Shown: piece after piece, positions 24,257 to 32,263 of the stretch | Layout of the letters: every line of letters starts with the position of its first letter | Numbering within the stretch: the stretch's first letter is position 1 | Assembly: GCA_903847285.1 (NCBI GenBank) | Contig: CAINDH010000280.1 | Span: 1-39,346, forward strand | From: an uncultured Verrucomicrobia subdivision 3 bacterium | GTDB taxonomy: Bacteria; Verrucomicrobiota; Verrucomicrobiae; Limisphaerales; UBA11358 | Direction of reading: 5' to 3' | Length of the DNA: 39,346 nt | Made by a program: the position numbers and the translations under genes | Notes under the pieces: model-generated | What the model saw: only the letters and a program-made list of their open reading frames with translations | Database searches by the model: none | What the model was told of the DNA's origin: nothing

Positions 24257-25392
24257 GAATTGTCCTGCTCACCACCGACAGCCGCGAACACTACGCTGAC
24301 TACGCGAATCCGCAGCCGTATTTCGGCACCGCCCCGGCGGCGCTGCTGCAAGGCTTTGCCAAATTACCGGAGGTGGAAATTCACATTGTTTCCTGCCTGC
24401 GCCAGCCCGTCACCTCGCCGGAAAAAATTGCGCCGAACATTTTTTACCACGCGCTCGTGGTGCCGAAAGCGGGCTGGATGCGGACGTTTTATGCCGGCTG
24501 TATCCGCGCTGCGCGAAAAAAAATCCGGGAAATAAATCCCGACCTCGTCCACGGTCAGGGCACAGAACGCGATTGCGCGTTGAGCGCGGTTCGGAGCGGT
24601 CTTCCGAACGTGCTGACCATCCACGGCAACATGCGGCTGGTTGCAGAAGTAAACGGCGCGCGACCATTTTCATTCCTGTGGCTCGCCGCGAAGCTGGAGC
24701 GGTTCACGCTGCCACGCACGGATGGCGTGGTGTGCATCACGAACTACACGCGCGCCGCCGTGGCCGGACTTGCGCCGCGCACCTGGGTGCTGCCGAACGC
24801 GGTGGACGAGGAGTTTTTCCACGTCCACGCCGCACCGGATGCCTCCGAGCCGCCGGTTGGCTTGTGTGTGGGAACCATCTGTTTGCGCAAAAACCAAAAC
24901 CAATTCATCCGCGCGCTGGATGGGCTGGCCGCGCGGAAAAAATTTAAACTCATTTTTCTCGGTGAGGTGGCGGACGACGACTATGGTCGAGAATTTTTGG
25001 AACTCGTGCGGGCGCGGTCATGGTGCGAGCACGCGGGCTTCGCAGGCCGTGCCGACTTAAAAAAATATTTTGCACGCGCCTCGTTTCTCGCGTTACCCAC
25101 GCTGGAAGATAATTGCCCAATGACGGTGCTGGAGGCGATGGCGGCGGGAGTTCCGGTCATGGCTTCCGCCGTGGGCGGAGTTCCGGATTTAATTGAGCCG
25201 GAGACGACGGGGCTTTTCTGCGACCCACAAAATCCGGAAACCTTCAGCCAACAGCTCGCGCGCTTGTTGAATGATTCTGCGCTGTCTACCCGGCTTGCGG
25301 CGGCGGCGCGAAGTGCGGCTTTAAAAAAATTTCACCCCGAAGTCGTGGCGCGGCGGCATCTAGAAATTTACCGCGAAGTGCTGCGGCGTTGA
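24253..25392 (+). CDS. GT-B glycosyltransferase (GT4 family)
   Basis: A 379-residue GT4-type enzyme. The N-terminal half reads MRIVLLTTDSREHYADY, then DLVHGQGTERDCA and NVLTIHGNMR. The C-terminal half has CVGTICLRKNQNQFI, ALPTLEDNCPMTVLEAMAAG (where Asp replaces the first Glu of the usual EX7E, a known variant) and GVPDLIEPETTGLF. The start is a TTG at 24253, which overlaps the methyltransferase stop as TTGA and leads straight into the first beta strand. It is the last gene of the plus-strand polysaccharide run. Confidence 0.92.
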   Translation: MRIVLLTTDSREHYADYANPQPYFGTAPAALLQGFAKLPEVEIHIVSCLRQPVTSPEKIAPNIFYHALVVPKAGWMRTFYAGCIRAARKKIREINPDLVHGQGTERDCALSAVRSGLPNVLTIHGNMRLVAEVNGARPFSFLWLAAKLERFTLPRTDGVVCITNYTRAAVAGLAPRTWVLPNAVDEEFFHVHAAPDASEPPVGLCVGTICLRKNQNQFIRALDGLAARKKFKLIFLGEVADDDYGREFLELVRARSWCEHAGFAGRADLKKYFARASFLALPTLEDNCPMTVLEAMAAGVPVMASAVGGVPDLIEPETTGLFCDPQNPETFSQQLARLLNDSALSTRLAAAARSAALKKFHPEVVARRHLEIYREVLRR

Positions 25393-25467
25393 GGTGCGGC
25401 CGCGCAAACTTGTGCGACAAACCTTTTGCCATCCGTCCACTTACCCGCTAAACGTTCCGCCGCCGAA

Positions 25468-25947
25468 ATGAATAAACGCGCCGTCATCCAGAAAATCATC
25501 GCCAAACTCGCGGGCGAATTAGAAATATACTTACGCGCTGCACAGTTCTCGCGTGCCGAGGCCACACACGAATCCAACAAGGCCGAGAATAAATACGACA
25601 CGCGCGGCCTTGAGGCATCTTATCTCGCGCGCGGTCAATCGAAGCAGGTGGCGGAAATCGAGTCAGCCATCGTAGATTTTCAAGCACTCACAGCCAAGAA
25701 GTTCACTTCCGGCGACGCCATCGCTGTCGGCGCACTAGTGGAACTGGAGATGAGCGGCGAAAAGAATTTTTATTTCCTTGGCCCCCGCGCGGGCGGCACG
25801 GAAATCATCCACGACAAAAAAGAAATTCTTGTCATCACCCCGCAGTCACCGCTCGGCGAACAGCTTGTTGGCAAAAAATCCGGCGAGGCGGCGAAGCTGA
25901 AGCTCGGTAAAGAAGTCCGGCCAGCTAAAATTGTTGGTGTTTTTTAG
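25468..25947 (+). CDS. GreA/GreB C-terminal-domain-like protein
   Basis: A 159-residue protein. The N-terminal half is a charged helical stretch with HESNKAENKYDTRGLEASYL, which could be the acidic tip of a coiled coil reaching into the RNA polymerase channel. The C-terminal half (about 90-155) has FYFLGPRAGG, ITPQSPLGEQLVGKKSGEAAKL and PAKIVGVF, the GreA/GreB FKBP-like fold. It resembles a small class of transcription elongation factor-like proteins rather than GreA itself, whose N-terminal helices differ. The start at 25468 was chosen because the family-like sequence begins there. It may regulate elongation or rescue stalled polymerase; not proven. It converges with the alkaline-phosphatase-like gene, 18 bases apart. 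Confidence 0.78.
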   Translation: MNKRAVIQKIIAKLAGELEIYLRAAQFSRAEATHESNKAENKYDTRGLEASYLARGQSKQVAEIESAIVDFQALTAKKFTSGDAIAVGALVELEMSGEKNFYFLGPRAGGTEIIHDKKEILVITPQSPLGEQLVGKKSGEAAKLKLGKEVRPAKIVGVF

Positions 25948-25965
25948 GGCAAAGTGCCTTGTCGC

Positions 25966-27375
25966 TCACAGGTGCCGAAGCAGTGCTTGATAAACGTCCA
26001 CGGATTCCATTTCCGCCGCACCAAGGAATTCTTTTTGCTGCGTGATGAAGACCGGCCAGTCTTTTTTGTTCTCTGGCCGACGACCGTGCGAGCCTTTCAC
26101 CAGCTTTGCGTCGAGTGGAATCACATCCATCAACATGCGAAAGCCGAATTTCTTTTGGAGCAACCGCCAAGCAATTTTTAATTTCGGAAACGGAATTTTT
26201 GGATCCAGAAACAATTCCACCGGGTCGTATCCTGGCTTGCGATGGATGTCCACCGTCCGCGCAAAATCCGGCGCGCGCGCGTCATCGAGCCAGTAATAAT
26301 ATGTGAACCAAGCATTTTCCTTGGCGACGGCAACCAAATCTCCCGTGCGCGAATGTGTAATGCCGGCGGCTTTTTTCTCCGCTGCACCAAGAACTTTTTC
26401 CACTCCAGGTGTTTTTTCAAGAACAGCGCGCGCAGATTGTTCCAGCGACTTGTCATTAAGATAAATGTGCGCCACCTGATGGTCGGACACGGCAAAAACT
26501 TTACACGCGCCCGCGTCGAGAATTTCCAAACCGAGCTCCTCTTTTACCGTGAGCCAGCCTTGCTCGCGGAAAATACGGTTGAGGTGGACGGGCGTGTCCA
26601 CGTTCGTGATGCCGTATTCGGACAGGAGAACGATTTGCACGCCACGCTGGGCAAAGAAATCAATCAGATCGCCGACGATGGCATCAATGGCGCGCAGGTC
26701 AGAAATGATTTGTGGCAACGCGCTGCCATTTACATCTAAAACGCCTTGTCGTTGGAGGTTGTAATCAAGGTGCGGCAGGTAAATCAGATTCAGCGTGGGG
26801 GAATATTTATTTTCTATCCACTTCGATGACTCGGCAATCCAGCGCGTCGCGCAGTCTGGTTTGCCTTGCGGCGAATCGATTCCCGCCGCTGGCCCCCAGA
26901 AACCAAAGAAGGGGAATTCGCCTAAATCTTTTTTAATCTCCTCCCGAATGGAATACGGCCACGCGTATACGTCGAAAAATTTCCGGCCGTCTGCCGGATA
27001 CATCGGGCGCGGCGTGATGGAATAATCCACGTCCGAATACATATTGAACCACCAAAAGCAATTCGCGCCGGTGGCGTGCGGATTCTGGAGGCGCAGCGCG
27101 TCCCAAATTTTTGTGGCTTGGACGACGTGATTAGATTGCTTCCAGAAATGGATTTCGGAAAGCTCGCGATTGAACCAGCCGTTGCTGACGATGCCGTGTT
27201 CGCCCGGTGTTTTGCCGGTCAGATAATTCGACTGCGCGGTGCAGGTGACAGCGGGAAAAGCGGGCTGGATGTGCGTCATTGCGCCACGCTTCACGAACGC
27301 CGCGATACGCGGGGTGTGTTCGCCAATGAGGGCTTCGGTAAGGCCGACAACGTTGATGACGGCGAGGCGCTTCAT
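25966..27375 (-). CDS. Alkaline phosphatase-superfamily (nucleotide pyrophosphatase-like) protein, EboF-like
   Basis: A 469-residue cytoplasmic-looking protein (no signal peptide) of the alkaline phosphatase superfamily. The N-terminal part has INVVGLTEALIG, FPAVTCTAQSNYLTG (probable Thr nucleophile) and TPGEHGIVSNGWF; later metal-site regions are LLSEYGITNVD and AVSDHQVAHIYL. The first Asp ligand usual in nucleotide pyrophosphatases (DG) is replaced in NVVGLT. This pattern, and a neighbouring cyclase-like gene two bases upstream, match EboF of the conserved ebo cluster, known from cyanobacteria, other bacteria and algae. That cluster was linked to export of the scytonemin precursor in cyanobacteria. 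The substrate is unknown. The EboF name is from motif memory, not alignment. Confidence 0.8.
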   Translation of the reverse strand: MKRLAVINVVGLTEALIGEHTPRIAAFVKRGAMTHIQPAFPAVTCTAQSNYLTGKTPGEHGIVSNGWFNRELSEIHFWKQSNHVVQATKIWDALRLQNPHATGANCFWWFNMYSDVDYSITPRPMYPADGRKFFDVYAWPYSIREEIKKDLGEFPFFGFWGPAAGIDSPQGKPDCATRWIAESSKWIENKYSPTLNLIYLPHLDYNLQRQGVLDVNGSALPQIISDLRAIDAIVGDLIDFFAQRGVQIVLLSEYGITNVDTPVHLNRIFREQGWLTVKEELGLEILDAGACKVFAVSDHQVAHIYLNDKSLEQSARAVLEKTPGVEKVLGAAEKKAAGITHSRTGDLVAVAKENAWFTYYYWLDDARAPDFARTVDIHRKPGYDPVELFLDPKIPFPKLKIAWRLLQKKFGFRMLMDVIPLDAKLVKGSHGRRPENKKDWPVFITQQKEFLGAAEMESVDVYQALLRHL

Positions 27376-27377
27376 TG

Positions 27378-28523
27378 TCAGCGGGCACGCAACTCTTGGA
27401 TCGCGGCAATGATTTTCTCTTCAACCATCTCGTGCACTTCCACGCCTCGCCCGATTTCAGAAAGTAGCGTGACGGTCAACTCGCCGCCAAGATGTTCACG
27501 GAATTCTTCAAGGCCGGCGAGAACAGCGAGACGGTTGAAGTTATCGGCATTCAGCAGTTCATCAGCGAATAGTCTAAAGCCAAGTTGCTCCAGCAGTTTC
27601 AAAATTCGCTCGGCAGAAGCGGCCGTTAGCAAACCGAGGTTGCGTGAGTAAACCACGTCGAGCGCGATACCGATAGCGACGGCATCGCTGTGGGAAATTT
27701 GAAAACGCGACAACTGCTCCAGTTTGTGCGCAGCCCAGTGGCCAAAATCCAGCGGGCGCGCGGAGCCCATCTCGAACGGGTCGCCACTGGTGGCAATGTG
27801 TTCCAGATGTAACTCGGCACAGCGGCGAATGAGATGTTTCATCGCGCCAGATTCGAAGGCGGAGAGTTTTTGCGCATCGCGTTCCAGTTCGCCGAAAAAT
27901 ATTGCGTCGCGGATACAGGCGACCTTTACGGCCTCAACGTAGCCGCCGCGTTTATCTGGCGTGGCGAGCGTGGCGAGAAAATCGAAGTCATTAATGACGG
28001 CAAACGGCGGCGCAAACGTGCCGATAAAATTCTTTTTGCCAAAGGCGTTCAACCCATTCTTCACACCCACGCCGGAATCAGCCTGCGAAAGCGTCGTCGT
28101 TGGAATCCTCACATGGCGCACGCCGCGATGCGCGGTGGCGGCGGCAAAACCAGCAACATCCAGCAGCGCGCCGCCGCCGATCGCGATGAGATACGAGTGG
28201 CGGTCAATGTGGTGGCGGTCAATGTGCGAATGGATTTCGCTGACGATGATGGGGGAGTTTTTCGCGGTTTCGCTGCCACAGACGAAGAGCGGCGGACGGA
28301 CAAGCTGGGCTGTGGCAGCGTGTATGGAAAAATAGTTTCCAATTTGCATTTCTAGTTCCGGCTGAGCCTGCGCGAGGGAGTCTTCGAGGACGACCAACGC
28401 TTTACGCGGCGTGCGGTCAGCAAGAACATCGCGCAGAATCAAATTATCCAGCGCAAAGATGTTTTCGGTGAAGAAAATGCGCAGCGGCCAATTGACTTGA
28501 ATGGAACGTTCGATGACGGACAC
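27378..28523 (-). CDS. 3-dehydroquinate synthase-like sugar-phosphate cyclase, EboD-like
   Basis: A 381-residue protein of the dehydroquinate synthase superfamily. It has the NAD-binding IGGGALLDVAGFAAA, the substrate loop RIPTTTLSQADSGVG-VKNG, and probable metal ligands Glu (YVEAVKVA), His (LDFGHWAAHKLE) and His (SHSDAVAIGIALD). It lacks shikimate-pathway neighbours and is followed two bases later by the EboF-like gene, so an EboD role (sugar-phosphate cyclase of the ebo cluster) is more likely than AroB. The start is a GTG at 28523 with no clear Shine-Dalgarno and no closer ATG. The pyrophosphatase gene lies 47 bases upstream on the same strand. Genes resembling eboA, eboB, eboC or eboE are not present here. 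Confidence 0.82.
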   Translation of the reverse strand: MSVIERSIQVNWPLRIFFTENIFALDNLILRDVLADRTPRKALVVLEDSLAQAQPELEMQIGNYFSIHAATAQLVRPPLFVCGSETAKNSPIIVSEIHSHIDRHHIDRHSYLIAIGGGALLDVAGFAAATAHRGVRHVRIPTTTLSQADSGVGVKNGLNAFGKKNFIGTFAPPFAVINDFDFLATLATPDKRGGYVEAVKVACIRDAIFFGELERDAQKLSAFESGAMKHLIRRCAELHLEHIATSGDPFEMGSARPLDFGHWAAHKLEQLSRFQISHSDAVAIGIALDVVYSRNLGLLTAASAERILKLLEQLGFRLFADELLNADNFNRLAVLAGLEEFREHLGGELTVTLLSEIGRGVEVHEMVEEKIIAAIQELRAR

Positions 28524-28570
28524 GGGCTTAATCTGAAACGCCCGGCAGGTATAAGCGAGAAATTATTTGT

Positions 28571-31078
28571 TCAATGCGAGTCCGTCGGTTCCGCGGGAAT
28601 TCTCATGTGGTAGAACGAGCGATACACGAACACGAGCGCAACCAGGAAACACACGGAGCCAATGATGATAGAGAGATGCGAGTCGGGATTTTTCTTTTTC
28701 AATTCCACCGCGATCTCCACGGCGAGCAAACCGAAGAGCGTGGTGAATTTGATGATGGGATTCATCGCGACGGATGAGGTGTCTTTGAACGGATCGCCAA
28801 CGGTGTCGCCTACGACGGTGGCGGCGTGGAGCGGCGTGCCCTTTTTCTTCATGTCCACTTCGACAATTTTCTTGGCGTTGTCCCACGCGCCGCCGGCGTT
28901 GGCCATGAAAATCGCCTGGAACAAGCCGAAGAACGCAATGCCGATGAGGTAGCCGATGAAAAAATATGGATCGAAAAACGGCAGGCCAAGTGCGAAGGAA
29001 AAGACGACGACGAAGATGTTGATCATACCGCGTTGCGCGTAACGGGTGCAGATCTCCACAACTTTTTTGCTGTCATCGAGCGAGGCGGTGTGGGCGTCGA
29101 GCTTCATATTTTTCTTGATGAAGACGACCGCGCTGTAAGCCCCGGCAACAACGGCTTGCGTGCTCGCGCCGGTAAACCAATAAATCACCGCGCCACCCAT
29201 GAGCAGGCCGAAAATCACCTGCGGATTCACGAGGCTCAAGTGCGCAATCGCGCCACCGAAAGCCTGTTCGAGCAGCATGATGATGCCGAAAATCATCGTG
29301 GTCGCGCCGACAACCGCCGTGCCGATGAGCACAGGTTTGGCAGTGGCTTTGAAGGTATTGCCCGCGCCGTCGCCTTTTTCCAATTCATGTTTGGCGTCGG
29401 CAAAATTTGGTTTGAAGCCGAATTCTTTTTCAATCTCCGCGCTGATGTTGGGCTGCGCTTCGATGCGGCTTAATTCATAGACAGATTGTGCGTTGTCCGT
29501 GACAGGGCCGAAGCTATCCACCGCAATCGTCACCGGAGCCATCGCTAGAAAACCGAAGGCGACGAGGCCGAAGGCGAAGATGGGCGCGGCGAAGGTGAAC
29601 TGCGGCGGCATGAGCGCCATGAAGTCATGCTGTTGCGAAAACAAATACGAGACGAACATGAGGCCAAGAATGACGAGGCCCATCCAGAACGCGGAGAAAT
29701 TACCGGCGACGAGGCCGGCGAGGACGTTGAGCGACGCGCCACCGTGGTCGGACGCACTGGTGACTTCCTGGACGTGGCGCGACTTGGTGCTCACAAAAAT
29801 TTTCGTGAACTCCATGATGAGTGCGCCCGCCAAAGTTCCGCAGGCGATGATGGCGGAGAGAATCCACCAGAGATTTGTGAGCGGAATACTTGAAGGCACC
29901 GGACTGCTGTCTGCAATGGCGCTGTGATGAAAATTTGGATCCGTAATTTCAAAATCACCCAGCAAACATTTGCTCGCGATGAAACAAACGATGATGGAAA
30001 TGATGCTGGTAATCCACACGAGATCAGTGAGCGGTGCTTCCCAATTAAAATCTTTTTTGCCACCGTAACGCAAATTGGCGAGCACTTTGTTCAAGTAAAA
30101 TGAAACGAGCGAGGCCACGACCATCAAACTTTGAATCGCAAACAGCCAGAGGATGAGTTTGCCGCAAAGAATCGGCGACGCGACCAACGATAGCGAGAGG
30201 AACGCGATGAGCGCGACGCCGGTGACGCCGTAGGTTTCAAAACCGTCTGCGGTTGGGCCGACGGAATCACCCGCGTTATCGCCCGTGCAGTCGGCGATGA
30301 CGCCGGGATTTTTCGGATCATCTTCGGGCAGGTTAAAAACAATTTTCATCAGGTCGGAACCGATGTCCGCGATCTTCGTGAAGATGCCGCCGCCGATGCG
30401 GAGAACAGACGCACCGAGCGATTCACCAATCGCAAAACCGATAAAGCAGGCACCGGCGAGTTGCGACGGAATAAACAGCAAGATGGAAATCATGCACGTC
30501 AGTTCCACGGCGACGAGTAGCAGGCCGATGCTCATGCCGGCTTGCAGCGGGATGAACAGCGTGTGGAGCGGATCGCCGCGCAGTGACGAAAAGGCCGCAC
30601 GGCTATTGGCGATGGTGTTGATGCGGATGCCGAACCACGCGACGCTGTAGCTGCCGAGAATTCCTAAAACCGAACTCGCAAGAATGATCAGGACGGCGCT
30701 GGTGGCCTTGCCTTGCAGATGGCCAAAATAATAAATCATGCACGCGGCGATGAGAATCCACAGCGCGGCGAGAAATTTTCCCTGCTGCCACAGATACGTT
30801 TTGCACGTCTCCCAAATGATGTGCGAGACATCGCGCATGGATTTGTGGACGGGCAGGGCGCGGGTATTGCGATACTCTATCCAGCCGAACAGCGCGCCAA
30901 CCGCGCAGATAACGAGGCCTAGATATAAAATCGCGTGGCTGCCAAGCGAGCCGCCGTAAAATAAAACCTGATCGAGCGCGGGCAGGTTAATGTCTGCGTC
31001 GCCGGCGAAAACGCTGGCACTACTCCCACACAACGCCAGGAAAATTCCGCCCATTAAAATTGTTCCTTTGTTTTTCAT
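28571..31078 (-). CDS. hppA: Membrane-bound proton-translocating pyrophosphatase, K+-independent type
   Basis: An 835-residue polytopic protein that couples pyrophosphate hydrolysis to H+ export. The substrate site is GGGIFTKIADIGSDL (229-243), PEDDPKNPGVIADCTGDNAGD (split around 251-271) and SVGPTADGFETYGVT. Later loops carry VTDNAQSVYE and VGDPFKDTSSVAMNP. GNTFKA (573-578) has Lys where K+-dependent enzymes have Ala, the known mark of K+-independent H+-PPases. The N-terminus (1-25) looks like a cleavable signal or first helix ending SVFAGDA. The start at 31078 was chosen because it begins this hydrophobic segment; the frame continues upstream only as a shadow of ruvB. The gene precedes the EboD/EboF-like pair and may share a transcript with it. 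Confidence 0.95.
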   Translation of the reverse strand: MKNKGTILMGGIFLALCGSSASVFAGDADINLPALDQVLFYGGSLGSHAILYLGLVICAVGALFGWIEYRNTRALPVHKSMRDVSHIIWETCKTYLWQQGKFLAALWILIAACMIYYFGHLQGKATSAVLIILASSVLGILGSYSVAWFGIRINTIANSRAAFSSLRGDPLHTLFIPLQAGMSIGLLLVAVELTCMISILLFIPSQLAGACFIGFAIGESLGASVLRIGGGIFTKIADIGSDLMKIVFNLPEDDPKNPGVIADCTGDNAGDSVGPTADGFETYGVTGVALIAFLSLSLVASPILCGKLILWLFAIQSLMVVASLVSFYLNKVLANLRYGGKKDFNWEAPLTDLVWITSIISIIVCFIASKCLLGDFEITDPNFHHSAIADSSPVPSSIPLTNLWWILSAIIACGTLAGALIMEFTKIFVSTKSRHVQEVTSASDHGGASLNVLAGLVAGNFSAFWMGLVILGLMFVSYLFSQQHDFMALMPPQFTFAAPIFAFGLVAFGFLAMAPVTIAVDSFGPVTDNAQSVYELSRIEAQPNISAEIEKEFGFKPNFADAKHELEKGDGAGNTFKATAKPVLIGTAVVGATTMIFGIIMLLEQAFGGAIAHLSLVNPQVIFGLLMGGAVIYWFTGASTQAVVAGAYSAVVFIKKNMKLDAHTASLDDSKKVVEICTRYAQRGMINIFVVVFSFALGLPFFDPYFFIGYLIGIAFFGLFQAIFMANAGGAWDNAKKIVEVDMKKKGTPLHAATVVGDTVGDPFKDTSSVAMNPIIKFTTLFGLLAVEIAVELKKKNPDSHLSIIIGSVCFLVALVFVYRSFYHMRIPAEPTDSH

Positions 31079-31208
31079 AGGGATAGGACAGGCTGGGCAA
31101 GCCGACTTTGATTTTCCAGCAATTTCTTTTGAAATAAGTGGTGAGGCTTGACGATCTATCGCGAATCGCGCTTGCCGGTGTGCGTCGCCTGCCGCAATCT
31201 TTCCCGCG

Positions 31209-32225
31209 ATGGCTGAACGTCCTGTCTCAACCTTGAACAAACCTGACGCCGCGCTCGAAGTGACGCTGCGGCCCTCGCTCTTTTCTGATTTCACCGGCCA
31301 ACCGAAGGTGAAAGAACGGCTGGAAATCGCCGTCGAAGCCGCCAAGCAGCGCGGCGAGGCGCTTGACCACATCCTGCTTTCCGGTCCGCCGGGCTTGGGC
31401 AAAACTACCATCGCAAATATTTTGGCGAAGGCGATGGGCGCGAATGTCAAAGCCACCAGCGGTCCGACGATTGAAAAAGCAAGCGACCTCGCTGGCCTCC
31501 TGACCAATCTGGAAGAAGGCGATGTGCTCTTCATTGACGAAATCCATCGCCTGCAAAAAACCATCGAGGAGTATCTTTATCCCGCGATGGAAGATTTCAA
31601 GTTAGACATCATCATTGACCAAGGGCCGAACGCCCGCAGCGTGCGCCTGAACCTGCCGCGCTTCACGCTCATCGGCGCAACGACGCGCAGCGGCTTATTG
31701 AGCGCGCCGTTGCTCACGCGTTTCGGGATGCGCGAGCGGCTGGATTATTATTGCTCGGCGGACTTGGATAAAATTGTTCTCCGCTCTGCGAATTTGCTCA
31801 ACGTGGAGATTGACCCATCTGGCGCACACGAAATCGCCCGACGCAGCCGTGGAACCCCGCGCATCGTGAACAATCTGCTCCGCCGCGTCCGCGATTACGC
31901 GCAAGTGCGGCACGACGGACGCATCACCAAAGAGGTCGCCGACAAAGCGCTCGCGATGCTGGAGATTGATGAAAATGGTTTGGATGAAATGGACAAAAGA
32001 ATTCTCGAAGCCATCATCGTGAAATTTGGCGGCGGGCCGGTAGGCGTGAATTCGCTCGCCGTCGCCGTGGGCGAGGAGCCGGACACGATTGAAGAAGTCT
32101 ATGAGCCGTATCTCATCATGGAAGGCTACCTCAACCGCACGCCCCAAGGCCGCATCGCGACAGGGTTGAGCTACAAGAAACTAGGGTTGAAACCGGCGAC
32201 GGGCATTCAGCAGAGAATGATTTGA
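31209..32225 (+). CDS. ruvB: Holliday junction branch migration helicase RuvB
   Basis: A 338-residue AAA+ motor that drives branch migration of Holliday junctions with RuvA. Walker A is GPPGLGKT (59-66), Walker B is LFIDEIHRL, and sensor 1 is [19 protein letters not shown]. The C-terminal part has [18 protein letters not shown] and the winged helix ending [17 protein letters not shown]. Length is usual. It stands alone without ruvA or ruvC. It diverges from the pyrophosphatase gene across 130 bases and converges with the beta-propeller gene. Confidence 0.97.
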   Translation: MAERPVSTLNKPDAALEVTLRPSLFSDFTGQPKVKERLEIAVEAAKQRGEALDHILLSGPPGLGKTTIANILAKAMGANVKATSGPTIEKASDLAGLLTNLEEGDVLFIDEIHRLQKTIEEYLYPAMEDFKLDIIIDQGPNARSVRLNLPRFTLIGATTRSGLLSAPLLTRFGMRERLDYYCSADLDKIVLRSANLLNVEIDPSGAHEIARRSRGTPRIVNNLLRRVRDYAQVRHDGRITKEVADKALAMLEIDENGLDEMDKRILEAIIVKFGGGPVGVNSLAVAVGEEPDTIEEVYEPYLIMEGYLNRTPQGRIATGLSYKKLGLKPATGIQQRMI

Positions 32226-32263
32226 TTTTTTAACCTGGCCTTTTACTTAAAAAGGTTGCGACC

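Noticed and set aside
28826..29473. 215-residue plus-strand open frame opposite the pyrophosphatase
   Set aside because: It is fully antisense to a conserved gene, with shadow-frame composition and no domain.
31079..31564. N-terminal extension of the pyrophosphatase frame to 31564
   Set aside because: The extension runs through ruvB on the opposite strand and shows no family sequence; the hydrophobic N-terminus begins at 31078.
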